From: Jiella pelagia
Lineage (GTDB): Bacteria > Pseudomonadota > Alphaproteobacteria > Rhizobiales > Rhizobiaceae
DNA length: 64,000 bases
Direction: 5' to 3'
NCBI RefSeq assembly: GCF_026898155.1
Contig: NZ_CP114029.1
Coordinates: 69,501-133,500 of the forward strand
In this document: positions 35,928-43,942 of the stretch, one piece after another
Layout of the letters: every line of letters starts with the position of its first letter
Position numbering within the stretch: the stretch's first letter is position 1
Translations under genes and position numbers: made by a program
The notes under the pieces: model-generated
Databases searched by the model: none
What the model was told of the DNA's origin: nothing
The model's input: only the letters and a program-made list of their open reading frames with translations

Positions 35928-36341
35928 TTAAATTCCGCCCGCCAGCCACCGTTGCAGCAGTTGCTTGCGGTCGTAAACGCTATCACCAGCAGCCACCCGG
36001 ACGCTGCTAATGAACTTGGCCAGCGTCGGCAGCTTCTCCTGCGAGCGGATCGCCCAGCGGGACGCCTTGCGGATAGCGTACAGGGGAAACTCCTCCAGCT
36101 CATCGGCCCATACGCCTACCTGCGCATTCAGCTTGCCCTGGTCCCCGGTGTAGAGGTTGAACGCCGCGAACAGCTTCAACACCTCTGCCTCAAGATGCGG
36201 CCCCCTATCCCGTGCGGGCGTAAGAACCTCAGAAAGGCAACTCACCGACCGGGAGACGGCTTCCACCATCTCCGGCGTTCTCTCCGGTGCCCGAGGCATC
36301 CTGCCCCCCACCGATACCGCCGTCTGACGATGGAACGCCAT
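35928..36341 (-). CDS. Replication-associated protein (helicase-loader-like candidate)
   Basis: 137 residues from an ATG at 36341, overlapping the preceding HTH gene by about 110 bases in another frame. AEVLKLFAAFN and VWADELEEFPLYAIRKASRW, then IRSQEKLPTLAKFIS, resemble the loader-type proteins that follow O-like initiators in rhizobial phages. The frame is open further upstream but that part is a shadow of the HTH gene. Confidence 0.5.
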   Translation of the reverse strand: MAFHRQTAVSVGGRMPRAPERTPEMVEAVSRSVSCLSEVLTPARDRGPHLEAEVLKLFAAFNLYTGDQGKLNAQVGVWADELEEFPLYAIRKASRWAIRSQEKLPTLAKFISSVRVAAGDSVYDRKQLLQRWLAGGI

Positions 36342-37077
36342 AGCGTCGAGCCACGCTTGCAGCGAAGGCGGTAGCGATGCCCCCACGAGACTGACTGCCA
36401 GCGCTGTAGCCTCTGCGGCTGTCTGCGGTGCGGCGCTGAGACTGTTGGTCAATTCGGTTCTGCCAAGTGGCAGGCCAGTCCTTCTTCCTTCCACCGGCTT
36501 TGGCGTCAGGGCCATTCCAGTACCGTTGAAATCCTCGCCACTCGAAGTCGATTTGCTCGCCTGTCCATCCAAGGCTTGCTGCGTACTCCCACCATTCTCC
36601 GGGGATGCCGTCAGCGCCGACGCTGGTTTTGTGTGCTTCAAGGTGTTCGGTAAGAGTGTGCTGAGGGATTGCATTGCGTTTCACTTTCGTTTTGCGAGGG
36701 GTAAGGGGTGTATTAATACCTTCATCCTCTAATTCTTCTTCTTTATTATAGGCTTGGAAATTTTCTTCCGGGCGGCTCGGAATATTTCTTCCGGGCGCGG
36801 AAGTTTCTTTCCGGGCGGCTTCTTCAAGCCATATCTTGCGTTGGCCGTTCTGATTTTTTGCGTGTTCAACAATGATAAATCCGGCCTCCTCCAAGGCAGC
36901 AACCCACGCACGCACGGTACGAGTGGTTACCTTATAGGGTTCGGCTAAATGTTCATCTGACGCCCAGCAGAAGCCTTTGCTAATCGTCAGGGCGCGGATT
37001 TCCCCGTAAAGCATTTTCGCTCCCATGGGGATGTCTGAGTATCTAACGTAGGCGGGGATAACAGCATCATACGCCAT
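36229..37077 (-). CDS. HTH replication initiator-like protein
   Basis: 282 residues from the ATG at 37077 (GGAG eight bases upstream). The first 100 residues are a winged-helix domain: YVRYSDIPMGAKMLYGEIRA, then VTTRTVRAWVAALEEAGFI, as in O-like and RepA-type initiators. The middle is Lys/Pro-rich, and the C-terminus has WWEYAASLGWTGEQIDFEWR, a pattern common in phage replisome organisers. It would bind the phage origin. Confidence 0.75.
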   Translation of the reverse strand: MAYDAVIPAYVRYSDIPMGAKMLYGEIRALTISKGFCWASDEHLAEPYKVTTRTVRAWVAALEEAGFIIVEHAKNQNGQRKIWLEEAARKETSAPGRNIPSRPEENFQAYNKEEELEDEGINTPLTPRKTKVKRNAIPQHTLTEHLEAHKTSVGADGIPGEWWEYAASLGWTGEQIDFEWRGFQRYWNGPDAKAGGRKKDWPATWQNRIDQQSQRRTADSRRGYSAGSQSRGGIATAFAASVARRYGVPSSDGGIGGGQDASGTGENAGDGGSRLPVGELPF

Positions 37078-37651
37078 CTTTAGCACTCCAAACATCAAAT
37101 GCTAGTTCCAAAAGCCTGCTGTATCCATCGTCACCCAAAGCAGCAGCAAAAAAGTCACCTATCTCATTTGTACAGGCGACCGGATCTTTATGAATTTCGC
37201 TTCCCGTAAATCGCATAATGGCATATCCCGCACTTTGAATATCGCGGTCACGGGACTTGTCATGCTGTGCTTGTTCCTTAGTTCTTTCGTGGAATTGGTG
37301 CCCATCACATTCCACAACTAACTTTTTATCGGGAAGAGATGAACAGGTCACGAGGAAATCCGCCTTAAACCGGCCGATTTGGTGCTGGGGCTCTACGCAA
37401 AACAACCACCCATTATCCGGCTTGTTCTCTCCGGGCCTCTTGAGCCACACCGTTTCGGGGCTATCGTAGAAGCTTTCCAGATAGGTTGCGTACATGGCAG
37501 CGATTGCCTCGCCCATTACCATCTCTATCGGAGATGTGACCCCGCACTCTCTCAGCCACATATAGCTTTGCATCGAGTGCCCCTCGTAGACGGAATCCGC
37601 CCACGCATCTTGAATAATTTTGCATGGATTATGCATACTCCTGACTTTCAT
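37067..37651 (-). CDS. DUF559/VSR-like restriction-fold nuclease
   Basis: About 194 residues. The core FKADFLVTC...KKLVVECDGHQFHERT, then RDRDIQSAGYAIMRFTGSEI, is the PD-(D/E)XK pattern of DUF559 endonucleases. It is the first gene of this minus-strand replication cluster and overlaps the initiator start. The start is uncertain: ATG 37651 or 37636 are both possible. It may act in recombination or in attacking competitor DNA. Confidence 0.7.
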   Translation of the reverse strand: MKVRSMHNPCKIIQDAWADSVYEGHSMQSYMWLRECGVTSPIEMVMGEAIAAMYATYLESFYDSPETVWLKRPGENKPDNGWLFCVEPQHQIGRFKADFLVTCSSLPDKKLVVECDGHQFHERTKEQAQHDKSRDRDIQSAGYAIMRFTGSEIHKDPVACTNEIGDFFAAALGDDGYSRLLELAFDVWSAKDGV

Positions 37652-37871
37652 AGATTGTTGCCGCCTGACTTTAATTCGGCGGGGGCCGCAGGAAGTCAGG
37701 AACCTGCAAAGAAGCCAGTAAGCCCGGCCCCCTTTCATCATTAAAAGCCAATCATATTACTCTGGCAATACTTTTCTTAAACCCGCCTGCCTCCACACGC
37801 CCCCACATACTTCTTGCCCACTTGCTTTAACCGGGTGACACTTCCCCTGTCAGCAATCGCAGGAACATCAG

Positions 37872-38111
37872 ATGGAGGTTTATTTCGCGCTCTTTAAGCA
37901 GGGCGCCGAAGGTCGGCTTTTGCCGTTTTCGGAATGGGGCAAATCCTGTTCCGTCATCCCGCTCCCAGACCCTGACAGGCTCCTGATTAACTCGGGCGCT
38001 GTGCAGATCGAACGTCTGGACGATTACCCCACCGCAGACCTGATGCTTGTCGGCGCTCTAGGCGGCAGCACGGTCTTTTACCGGACGGTACAGCAACATG
38101 AACCAGGTTAG
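37872..38111 (+). CDS. Hypothetical phage protein
   Basis: 79 residues (MEVYFALFKQGAEGRLLPFS onward) with a GCAGGA site. Beta-rich, no family recognised. It overlaps the next gene by 14 bases; both are transcribed away from the replication cluster. Confidence 0.5.
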   Translation: MEVYFALFKQGAEGRLLPFSEWGKSCSVIPLPDPDRLLINSGAVQIERLDDYPTADLMLVGALGGSTVFYRTVQQHEPG

Positions 38112-38406
38112 CTTTTCGCCCATGGTGCCAGGCACCGAGGCACGCTTTACGCACACCATCCAGCCGGATGGAGCCATGAAGAACGACTTCTGCCGGGGGT
38201 GCGTCTATGACGTATCTGTCGGCGTCGTCACCGGGCCGCACGGCATCACGCGGGCGCAGTACAACACCATTAAGCGCATGGAGGGCATGGCGCTGCTGCT
38301 CAGCCCCACCGTGGACATTCTGTTCAGGGACGGGCTGGGCGAGGCCATCGCCGCGCTGGAAGACATGGTGCCGTGCCGCATGGCATGCATCCGGCAAGCC
38401 GCGTAG
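38098..38406 (+). CDS. Hypothetical phage protein
   Basis: 102 residues. The first half is beta-like (FSPMVPGTEARFTHTIQPDG), the second helical (ITRAQYNTIKRMEGMALLLS). Four cysteines are present (CRGC; PCRMAC), possibly metal-binding. It ends 80 bases before a strong terminator. Confidence 0.5.
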   Translation: MNQVSFSPMVPGTEARFTHTIQPDGAMKNDFCRGCVYDVSVGVVTGPHGITRAQYNTIKRMEGMALLLSPTVDILFRDGLGEAIAALEDMVPCRMACIRQAA

Positions 38407-38486
38407 GGAAGGAGGTGAAGGGTTAGCCGCTCATAGAAGGCAGCACCCGGTATCTCGGCCCGCCATGTCCGTCAGGCAAACACCTG

Positions 38487-38511
38487 CCCCGGTTAATAGC
38501 CGGGGTTTTTT
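38487..38511 (+). terminator. Rho-independent terminator
   Basis: CCCCGG, loop TTAATAG, CCGGGG followed by six T residues. It ends the two-gene unit 37872-38406. Confidence 0.85.
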
Positions 38512-38579
38512 GCGCAAAGAAATGCCCCCGGTTTCCCGAGGGCTGTCGCCATGATCGGTAGCGCTAGCATCATGCCACG

Positions 38580-38912
38580 CTAGGCGGTTTCCGCAATAAG
38601 AAACGCCTCCTGCGGCTTCTTGGTTTCTTCCATCTCGGCTTTCAACCAATTTGGCGTTGCGCCCCGGCCCGTCCAGACGGTTTCCGGGTTTTTCAGCGAG
38701 CGGTATTTGGGTTTGGGGCTAGCACGGGTGCGCCCCTCGCCCTGCTGTTGAGGGCGGCGAGGGTCTCCACCCAAAGCCTTTAGCTCAGCCATACGCTTTT
38801 GCAGTTGCGCCATTTCAGCATTGGCCTTTTCGGCCAAGACGGCTTCCACCGCCTCTTTCAAGCCCTGCAATTCAGCAAGGCCCATCTTTTCCAACTCTGC
38901 CTTGGCAATCAT
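38580..38912 (-). CDS. H-NS family nucleoid protein (HvrA/StpA-like)
   Basis: 110 residues from the second ATG at 38912, preferred because GAGG lies six bases upstream. An N-terminal coiled coil (ELEKMGLAELQGLKEAVEAV, Glu/Ala/Lys rich) is followed by a basic linker and the DNA-binding signature PKYRSLKNPETVWTGRGATP. It would form oligomers on AT-rich DNA and silence or bridge it. Divergent from promoter block B. Confidence 0.85.
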   Translation of the reverse strand: MIAKAELEKMGLAELQGLKEAVEAVLAEKANAEMAQLQKRMAELKALGGDPRRPQQQGEGRTRASPKPKYRSLKNPETVWTGRGATPNWLKAEMEETKKPQEAFLIAETA

Positions 38913-38984
38913 GGCAAGCCTCATAAACGGGGTTTCGATAAACCCTTTATGGCGGTTTTATGCGGCTAATTCAATGCCCTATTA

Positions 38985-39066
38985 TTTTATGCGTTTTTGT
39001 CTCTTTTATTGTTGACGGGTTAAAGTATCTGGGTGAATATACTTTCACAAAGGAGATACACAAATG
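38985..39066 (+). promoter_or_regulatory. Early promoter block B (upstream of 39064 operon)
   Basis: Carries the same 26-bp element as block A (38985-39010), then -35 TTGACG, a -10 region AATATACT and AAAGGAGATACACAA before the ATG at 39064. It lies between the divergent H-NS-like gene and the plus-strand operon. Confidence 0.65.
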
Positions 39067-39363
39067 CTTACTAAACTGCGCTACGACAAAATCAACTCTC
39101 ACCGCGATGATGAGTCACAAGAACCCAATGCGTATTACCACACGACTTGCTACATCAACCCCGACCAGTTCGACAGCGACGAAGCGGGCGAAGAGTGCGC
39201 GTTTATGAACGGCGTTGATGAATACGTTCAAACCGAAGAAGCCAATAGCACTGCCAAACTGTGCGCTCGCATCACGGGCAAGCCGGTGACGGTGAAGGAG
39301 ATTTATGTGCATGACGGCTACCCCAACGGCGAAACCCTTAGAGAATACGCCGTGGAGGCATAG
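39064..39363 (+). CDS. Hypothetical phage early protein
   Basis: 99 residues, acidic (KINSHRDDESQEPNAYYHTT; QFDSDEAGEECAFMNG). Strong AAAGGAG site and promoter block B directly upstream make it an early gene. Acidic small early proteins may mimic DNA or inhibit host systems, but nothing here proves that. Confidence 0.6.
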   Translation: MLTKLRYDKINSHRDDESQEPNAYYHTTCYINPDQFDSDEAGEECAFMNGVDEYVQTEEANSTAKLCARITGKPVTVKEIYVHDGYPNGETLREYAVEA

Positions 39364-39366
39364 CCC

Positions 39367-39540
39367 ATGGAGCAGCTTGCACTCCCACTAGAGACGCAAG
39401 CTGCACCGCCCCTGTCTGTCTGGGAAAAGATGGCGGCAGGGCTGAGAGAAGACCGAATGGCCAAGGGCGATATTTTAGACCGCCTGCGGGAATTGCAACC
39501 GAAAGAAAGAGAAGGATGTGGATGCACGCTGGAAAATTGA
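39367..39540 (+). CDS. 57-codon hypothetical protein
   Basis: MEQLALPLETQAAPP at the start, then a helical region (SVWEKMAAGLREDRMAKGD) and a C-terminal CGC. It lies four bases after the preceding stop and overlaps the next start. Too short for family assignment. Confidence 0.5.
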   Translation: MEQLALPLETQAAPPLSVWEKMAAGLREDRMAKGDILDRLRELQPKEREGCGCTLEN

Positions 39541-39721
39541 AAAGTCGGCAGAGTATGCCAACCGCGTGATGCGTAAAGCAGGGACGGATTTAAGGCATTA
39601 CATGCCGGGAACCCGTTTAGAGATATTGGCGGAAATGGGAGACATCATCGAGGAGGTTCTAGCCGCTCACGCGGCCCCTGAAAGCGCTTGCGCGGGCGGC
39701 GAACGGGAGGCGGGGGAATGA
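39518..39721 (+). CDS. Hypothetical phage protein
   Basis: 67 residues from a GTG preceded by AAAGAGAAGGA. Helical and charged (RWKIEKSAEYANRVMRKAG; LEILAEMGDIIEEVLAAH). Overlaps both neighbours. No family recognised. Confidence 0.5.
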   Translation: MDARWKIEKSAEYANRVMRKAGTDLRHYMPGTRLEILAEMGDIIEEVLAAHAAPESACAGGEREAGE

Positions 39722-40008
39722 GCAAGCCTTTACCGACCATCACCATTTCTGGCCCATGCGGCGTCGGCAAAACGGTCGTCGCTTTTGCCATTCAGACGAT
39801 GATGCGGAAACGCTTCGGTGCCGTCACCATGATTGAGGGCGACACGTCCGGTCGGTATGATGACATGCCGGAATTGTGGGAGGCACGGATGGTGAAAGCG
39901 CAAGGGTGGATTATTCGAGAAGTGACACAGCCCGGCGCTGGGGCGCCCTGCCAACCCGCTGAAGACACCGGCCCGGCAGACACGGGGACAAAGGCGGTTA
40001 AGGCATAG
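39718..40008 (+). CDS. Small P-loop protein
   Basis: 96 residues from an ATG in an ATGA overlap. The start PTITISGPCGVGKTVVAFAI is a clear Walker A loop, but no Walker B or other NTPase region follows and the protein ends in a Pro/Gly/Thr-rich tail. It may be a truncated kinase or NTPase. It is the last gene before the attachment core. Confidence 0.55.
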   Translation: MSKPLPTITISGPCGVGKTVVAFAIQTMMRKRFGAVTMIEGDTSGRYDDMPELWEARMVKAQGWIIREVTQPGAGAPCQPAEDTGPADTGTKAVKA

Positions 40009-40155
40009 AGCCACGCGTCTCTATGAAGCGGAAAGCAGGCGGAACGCAAACGGAATGCACCCGCCTGAAACCGCCCGCATTCCACTACACCCGCACGCAT
40101 CCCCCACGCGCGCGAAACCCCTGCAAACTAGGCGTTTGGGTCGGTGTTACCGTCC

Positions 40156-40200
40156 TTCACACCGAAGGGGTCACAGGTTCGATCCCTGTCGCGCCCACCA
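40156..40200 (+). other. tRNA 3'-half attachment core (att site)
   Basis: The run reads as a tRNA from anticodon loop to the end: loop TTCACAC (CAC at 34-36, tRNA-Val-like), 3' anticodon stem CGAAG, variable loop GGGTC, T-stem ACAGG / T-loop TTCGATC / CCTGT, acceptor CGCGCCC and ACCA. The sequence before it does not supply the matching 5' half, so it is not a tRNA gene. This is what integration into a tRNA 3' end leaves at a junction. The integrase gene starts 92 bases further right. Confidence 0.75.
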
Positions 40201-40291
40201 TTGATTTCAAAGGGGTTTTGGCGTCTCGGAGATCAGCCCTGAATCGCTAGGACAACCGTTACGACGACGGAAACGTTCCCGACGATGACCT

Positions 40292-41416
40292 TCACGCCGC
40301 CGATTTCCGTCGTCCTGCCTTGCGGGTGAACAGCTCTCCGACGTTGCGGTTCGCGTCCGGATGATGGTGTCCGTAGACCTTCGTCAGGATTTCCCGGGAC
40401 ATCGACAGGAAGTCCGCGATCTCGCCGATGTCGCCGCCGGTCCACATCAGCCAGGTTGCCGCCGTGTGCCGGAACGTGTGGCGGACGTAGGGATGCCCCT
40501 CCCCGAAGACCTCGTCCATCGCCCTGGCGATCGCCTTCTTCGGGTCGGCCGGGCGACCTCGGTATTGGACGAGGTAGTCCCGCGTCTTTGCCCAACGCCG
40601 GAGATGAACGAGGAGCCGCGGTGGGATACGGATCGACCCGGCCCGCTTCGTCGGCGACACCGCCTCGCCCTGAGCGGCGCGGTAAAAGACACCGTCCTCG
40701 ACGTCGATCCAAGGGCGACCGGGCTCACGCCTGAACGACGCCTGCCAGATGCGTTGCGACCGGGTCCCGGTGTAGATGGAGACGAGGACGAACGGGACGA
40801 TGTGGCGGAGTGCCAAAGCCTTCGTGTCCTTGTTCCCTTGGCGAACCTTGGTCTTGTAGAGATACCAGACCAACGCGGCCACCTGGTCGCGGGTGAAGTA
40901 GTCGACCCTCGAAGGCGGCTTCGGCGGCAGCGTCACCTTCACATGGTCGCGGCACAACGAATCGGCCGCGTACATATTCACCGCCGCCCGCAGGTCCTCC
41001 AGCTCCCGCCGAGCCGAGTTCGCCGAGCCGCGATGATCGGAATATTCGGCGCACGTCGCCCGGGAGATGTCGGAGAGATACCTGTCGCCCCAGTAGCCCA
41101 TCAGAAATCGCAGACGCATGGCGAGATCCTGCGGCCGAGCAACGTCGGACTTGTGCTTCGCGTAGTGAGCGAGGACGTCGGCGACGAGGCATTCGTCGGA
41201 CGTCCTCTTCAGGACCGGCTTTGCCTTCGCCCGCCGGTCGACGAGGTAGTCTTCGAGGGCTTGCTCAGCTCCTCGAACGTCCGAAGCGCGGCAGCCCGTG
41301 CTAGTGCGGCGTCCTGCGTCCTTGATGTACCAGACGGCGTGTTGACGAACGGAGCCGTCGACGTTGAGTTTCTCGGGCATGAGCCAGAGATGGGCGGGTT
41401 TCGACGGACGCGGCAT
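40292..41416 (-). CDS. Tyrosine-type integrase
   Basis: 374 residues. The catalytic box is visible: Arg in SIYTGTRSQRIW, His-x-x-Arg in VRHTFRHTAATWLMW, and the Tyr in KVYGHHHPD. The N-terminal part has a DNA-binding-like KDAGRRTSTGCRASD. Its 3' end points at the att core. Because the prophage genes lie on the other side of that core, this enzyme probably belongs to a second element extending to the right. Confidence 0.92.
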   Translation of the reverse strand: MPRPSKPAHLWLMPEKLNVDGSVRQHAVWYIKDAGRRTSTGCRASDVRGAEQALEDYLVDRRAKAKPVLKRTSDECLVADVLAHYAKHKSDVARPQDLAMRLRFLMGYWGDRYLSDISRATCAEYSDHRGSANSARRELEDLRAAVNMYAADSLCRDHVKVTLPPKPPSRVDYFTRDQVAALVWYLYKTKVRQGNKDTKALALRHIVPFVLVSIYTGTRSQRIWQASFRREPGRPWIDVEDGVFYRAAQGEAVSPTKRAGSIRIPPRLLVHLRRWAKTRDYLVQYRGRPADPKKAIARAMDEVFGEGHPYVRHTFRHTAATWLMWTGGDIGEIADFLSMSREILTKVYGHHHPDANRNVGELFTRKAGRRKSAA

Positions 41417-41667
41417 GACTCTCTCCAGGCGGCGATCGCCCGCTTCGTGACGTAGATCTTGCGCCCGATCCGCTCGGCCTGGAGATCGCCCCGGTCGATG
41501 GCGCCGCGGAGGACCTTCTCGGACCAGTCAGGAGAGATCGTCGGCAAGAACATGGCCAGCTTGAGCGGAATCGGTTCGTCCTCGCCGGCCATTTCGAGGT
41601 TGGCCAGGTCGGACTCGGTGGGAAGGAAGAACGAGAATTCCTCGACGATGAGCTGGAATCGTGGCAT
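41209..41667 (-). CDS. Excisionase/HTH-like protein upstream of the integrase
   Basis: About 152 residues from the ATG at 41667. The core SEKVLRGAIDRGDLQAERIG, then KIYVTKRAIAAW, is the MerR/excisionase-type winged helix (DNA-binding module that reads a site and assists recombination). The 3' third overlaps the integrase 5' end in another frame, and is low-complexity, so the true end is uncertain. Confidence 0.6.
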   Translation of the reverse strand: MPRFQLIVEEFSFFLPTESDLANLEMAGEDEPIPLKLAMFLPTISPDWSEKVLRGAIDRGDLQAERIGRKIYVTKRAIAAWRESCRVRRNPPISGSCPRNSTSTAPFVNTPSGTSRTQDAALARAAALRTFEELSKPSKTTSSTGGRRQSRS

Positions 41668-41739
41668 GTGAGGAGTTTCAGGATCCCCACGCAAAACTCA
41701 ACGATGAGCGCGCCAGACGGTTAACGAGGCGTCGTTTCG

Positions 41740-41996
41740 ACCCTGATAGTTGCCGGTTTCCTCGTCTTCATCGAAGACCGGCGCGTCAGTGCCACCAACA
41801 ATGTCGCCGAGCGCGAGATCCGGCCCTCCGTCGTGTTTCGCAAGGTCACAGGCGGCTTCCGATCCAATGGGGCCCCAGCGTCCACGCCGGATACAGGTCC
41901 GTCACCAGCACCGCTCGCATCGCAGGGCAGACCGCCTTCGGCGCCATCCGCGACATCACTGCTACGCTCTTCGCTCCCGCTGCTCAGATCCTATAA
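41740..41996 (+). pseudogene. IS66-like transposase C-terminal remnant
   Basis: One frame reads FIEDRRVSATNNVAEREIRP, then VVFRKVTGGFRS; after a one-base slip near 41870 another frame reads WGPSVHAGYRSVTSTARIAG and QTAFGAIRDI to a TAA. Together these match the C-terminus of IS66-type transposases (TNN-AER...RP, FRK-TGGFRS-WG). No ends or other IS66 genes remain, so it is a decayed fragment. Confidence 0.65.
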
Positions 41997-42739
41997 AGCC
42001 AGCCACCTGAGCAGTTACGCTCAGTGTGCCAACATAAGATTTTGTCTTTTGCAGTTTGTGATTTTCAAGTCTCCGACCGATCCTTCGAACAGAAGAAAGT
42101 TCCGGATATTTTGAGAATTCGGAATAAATATTCGGGGGCAAAATGGGAAAGTTCGGGAATTTTTTGAAAGCGGTGTTCGCGGCGCTGTCGAGAAGCGTAA
42201 GAATCCCGGTGGTTCTGGCAAGCGGCGCAATCGCTTGGGTCTGGCGGTCGATCGCGGGAACAGCGCCAGCACCGCAGCTCGAGTACGAGCAGCAGATCCC
42301 GGATGCGGCGGCGGAAATGGCGCTGCAGGAAGCGGGTGACAGGGATCGGAATCGCGAGGCCGAGGAAAAGCGGGTAGCAAAGCTTCAGGAGATCGCGCAG
42401 GAACGCCTGCCGGCGACGGTGAAGAGGGCTTGCGCCCTTCTCGATGAGGGGCGGTCACTTCCGGATAGGTTCTTCGCGCCGTCGGCCGATGAACCGTGGA
42501 TCTTGCCGTGGGTCGAAGCGCTCGACGCCAATGATCGGCGCGTCATCCGGGGCATGCCGGAAGACACGCTGCGGGGCCATCTCGACGGAAGCCGCGAGCA
42601 GCGGTGCCTGCCGTCTTATCAGCGGATCAACCTCGTCGACGCCGCGGAAAAGATCGCAGCGGCGAAAGAAGCCGAGCGGACGAAGGGCTGGTCCAGCCGC
42701 GACCATTTCTACGACATCATGGACGAGCGCTTCGCCCTA

Positions 42740-43561
42740 GGGCCTGTTGAGTTTCATCGGGAATGTATGACGGCGGCGGAGAGATGGATCATGGCTGCAA
42801 AGCTGAGATCGGTCTTTTCGCTTCGCATGGCGATACGTTTGAACTCCTTGAGCTTGCAGAAGAAGTTCTCGATGAGGTGGCGCCACTTGTAGATCTCCGC
42901 GTCGATCTGCCGGGGCGAAGCTCTGCGGGGATGCTGGGAAATGATGACCGTTGCACCACGCTCATCGAGGTCGGCGATGATGGCGTTGCTGTCGAAGGCC
43001 TTGTCGCCGAGCAAAGCGCCGAACTCGATATCCCGGAGCAGTGGGGCGACGCCGACGGTGTCGAACCGGTGACCGGGCATCAGGACGAAGCGGACCAGAT
43101 TGCCCAAGGCGTCGGTCAGAGCCAGGATTTTCGTGGTCATGCCGCCTTTCGAGCGGCCAATGGCCTGGCTTTGAGTCCCCCTTTTGAGCCCTGTCCATGG
43201 CGGTGGACCTTGACGATGGTGGCATCGACCATTGCGAACTCCATGTCCGGTTCATCCGAGCAGGCCTCGAACAGCCGTTGGAAAACATCGCGATCGCGCC
43301 AGTCCCGAAACCGGACATAGACCGAGTTCCACTTGCCGAACCGAGCCGGCAGGTCTCGCCAGGGGCTGCCCGTCCGGGCGATCCACAACACCGCCTCCAC
43401 GAACAGGCGATTGTCGCGTCCGCTCCGTCCAGGGTCACGGGTCTTGCCCTCGCAGTGCGGTTCCATCTTCGCCCACTGGGCGTCGGTCAATATCAGGCGG
43501 TCCATCGAAAGCTTGAATCACATCAAACCCCAAACGGGAATCCCTGAAACTCAACAGACCC
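42740..43561 (-). mobile_element. IS5-family (IS427-type) insertion sequence
   Basis: Ends are inverted repeats GGG-C-CTGTTGAGTTTCA (left) and the complement of GGGTCTGTTGAGTTTCA (right). The target dinucleotide TA is duplicated (42738-42739 and 43562-43563). Length 822 bp. Inside is one transposase split over two frames joined by a -1 frameshift signal. The restored host frame confirms the exact borders. Confidence 0.92.
42754..43505 (-). CDS. IS427-type transposase made by programmed -1 frameshift
   Basis: orfA (43505-43137) gives the N-terminus (LILTDAQWAKMEPHC; GSPWRDLPARFGKWNSVYVR; MVDATIVKVHRHGQGSKGG). orfB (to 42754) gives the C-terminus (MTTKILALTDALGNLVRFV; GALLGDKAFDSN; YKWRHLIENFFCKLKEFKRI). 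A slippery A-AAA-GGG (complement at 43179-43185) in the zero frame TCA AAA GGG leads after -1 slippage into QSQAIGRSKGG and the orfB frame. This is the normal expression mode of the group, so the element looks functional. Confidence 0.88.
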
Positions 43562-43646
43562 TAGGCGACGGCGATGTCTGCGATCAAAACGAGGTCTGGC
43601 GAGAAGCTCAACGCCGTGCCGGCATCCCCGAATCCGAGATCGAATA

Positions 43647-43931
43647 TTACGAGCCGTGAGACTGGCGCAGAAGCTGCACCGTCGACCGATTGGCGGCAGC
43701 GAGGCGGCGGCGGAGTTCGGCGTTGTCGGCTTCCAGGGCATCGACCCGGCTCTGTTCATTCTTCAACGCTGCGATCAATCGGTCGAGGGACTGGCGCGAC
43801 GTCTGCCGGATTACCCGGACCTTGGGCTCCGGCTGCCGGCGACGACCGGTAGCATTCGCGGCGCCGAGAAGAGCGCCGAAAATCGACATTTCCATTCCGT
43901 GAACAAAACGCATCAGGGCCTCCATCGCCAA
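43647..43931 (-). CDS. Small coiled-coil protein with N-terminal hydrophobic segment
   Basis: 94 residues: a hydrophobic start (MRFVHGMEMSIFGALLGAAN), then basic and a coiled coil (LDRLIAALKNEQSRVDALEA, NAELRRRLAAANRS). Its end overlaps the end of the IS5-broken gene by 13 bases (convergent). No family recognised. Confidence 0.5.
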   Translation of the reverse strand: MAMEALMRFVHGMEMSIFGALLGAANATGRRRQPEPKVRVIRQTSRQSLDRLIAALKNEQSRVDALEADNAELRRRLAAANRSTVQLLRQSHGS

Positions 43932-43942
43932 ATTCCCGAAAA

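Larger units (their letters stand above)
42143..43659 (+). pseudogene. Membrane-anchored protein gene interrupted by IS5 (unknown family)
   Basis: The 5' part (42143-42739) encodes a transmembrane segment near 15-38, then a charged Glu/Ala/Arg helix and a region with RFFAPSADEPWILPWVEALD. The 3' part (43562-43659) encodes GDGDVCDQNEVWREAQRRAG and ends EIEYYEP. Removing the IS and one TA restores a single frame of about 232 codons. No family recognised. As it stands it is broken. Confidence 0.75.

Noticed and set aside
40124-40200. Complete tRNA gene
   Set aside because: The 3' half folds, but the 5' acceptor, D-arm and 5' anticodon stem are absent; it is an attachment core.
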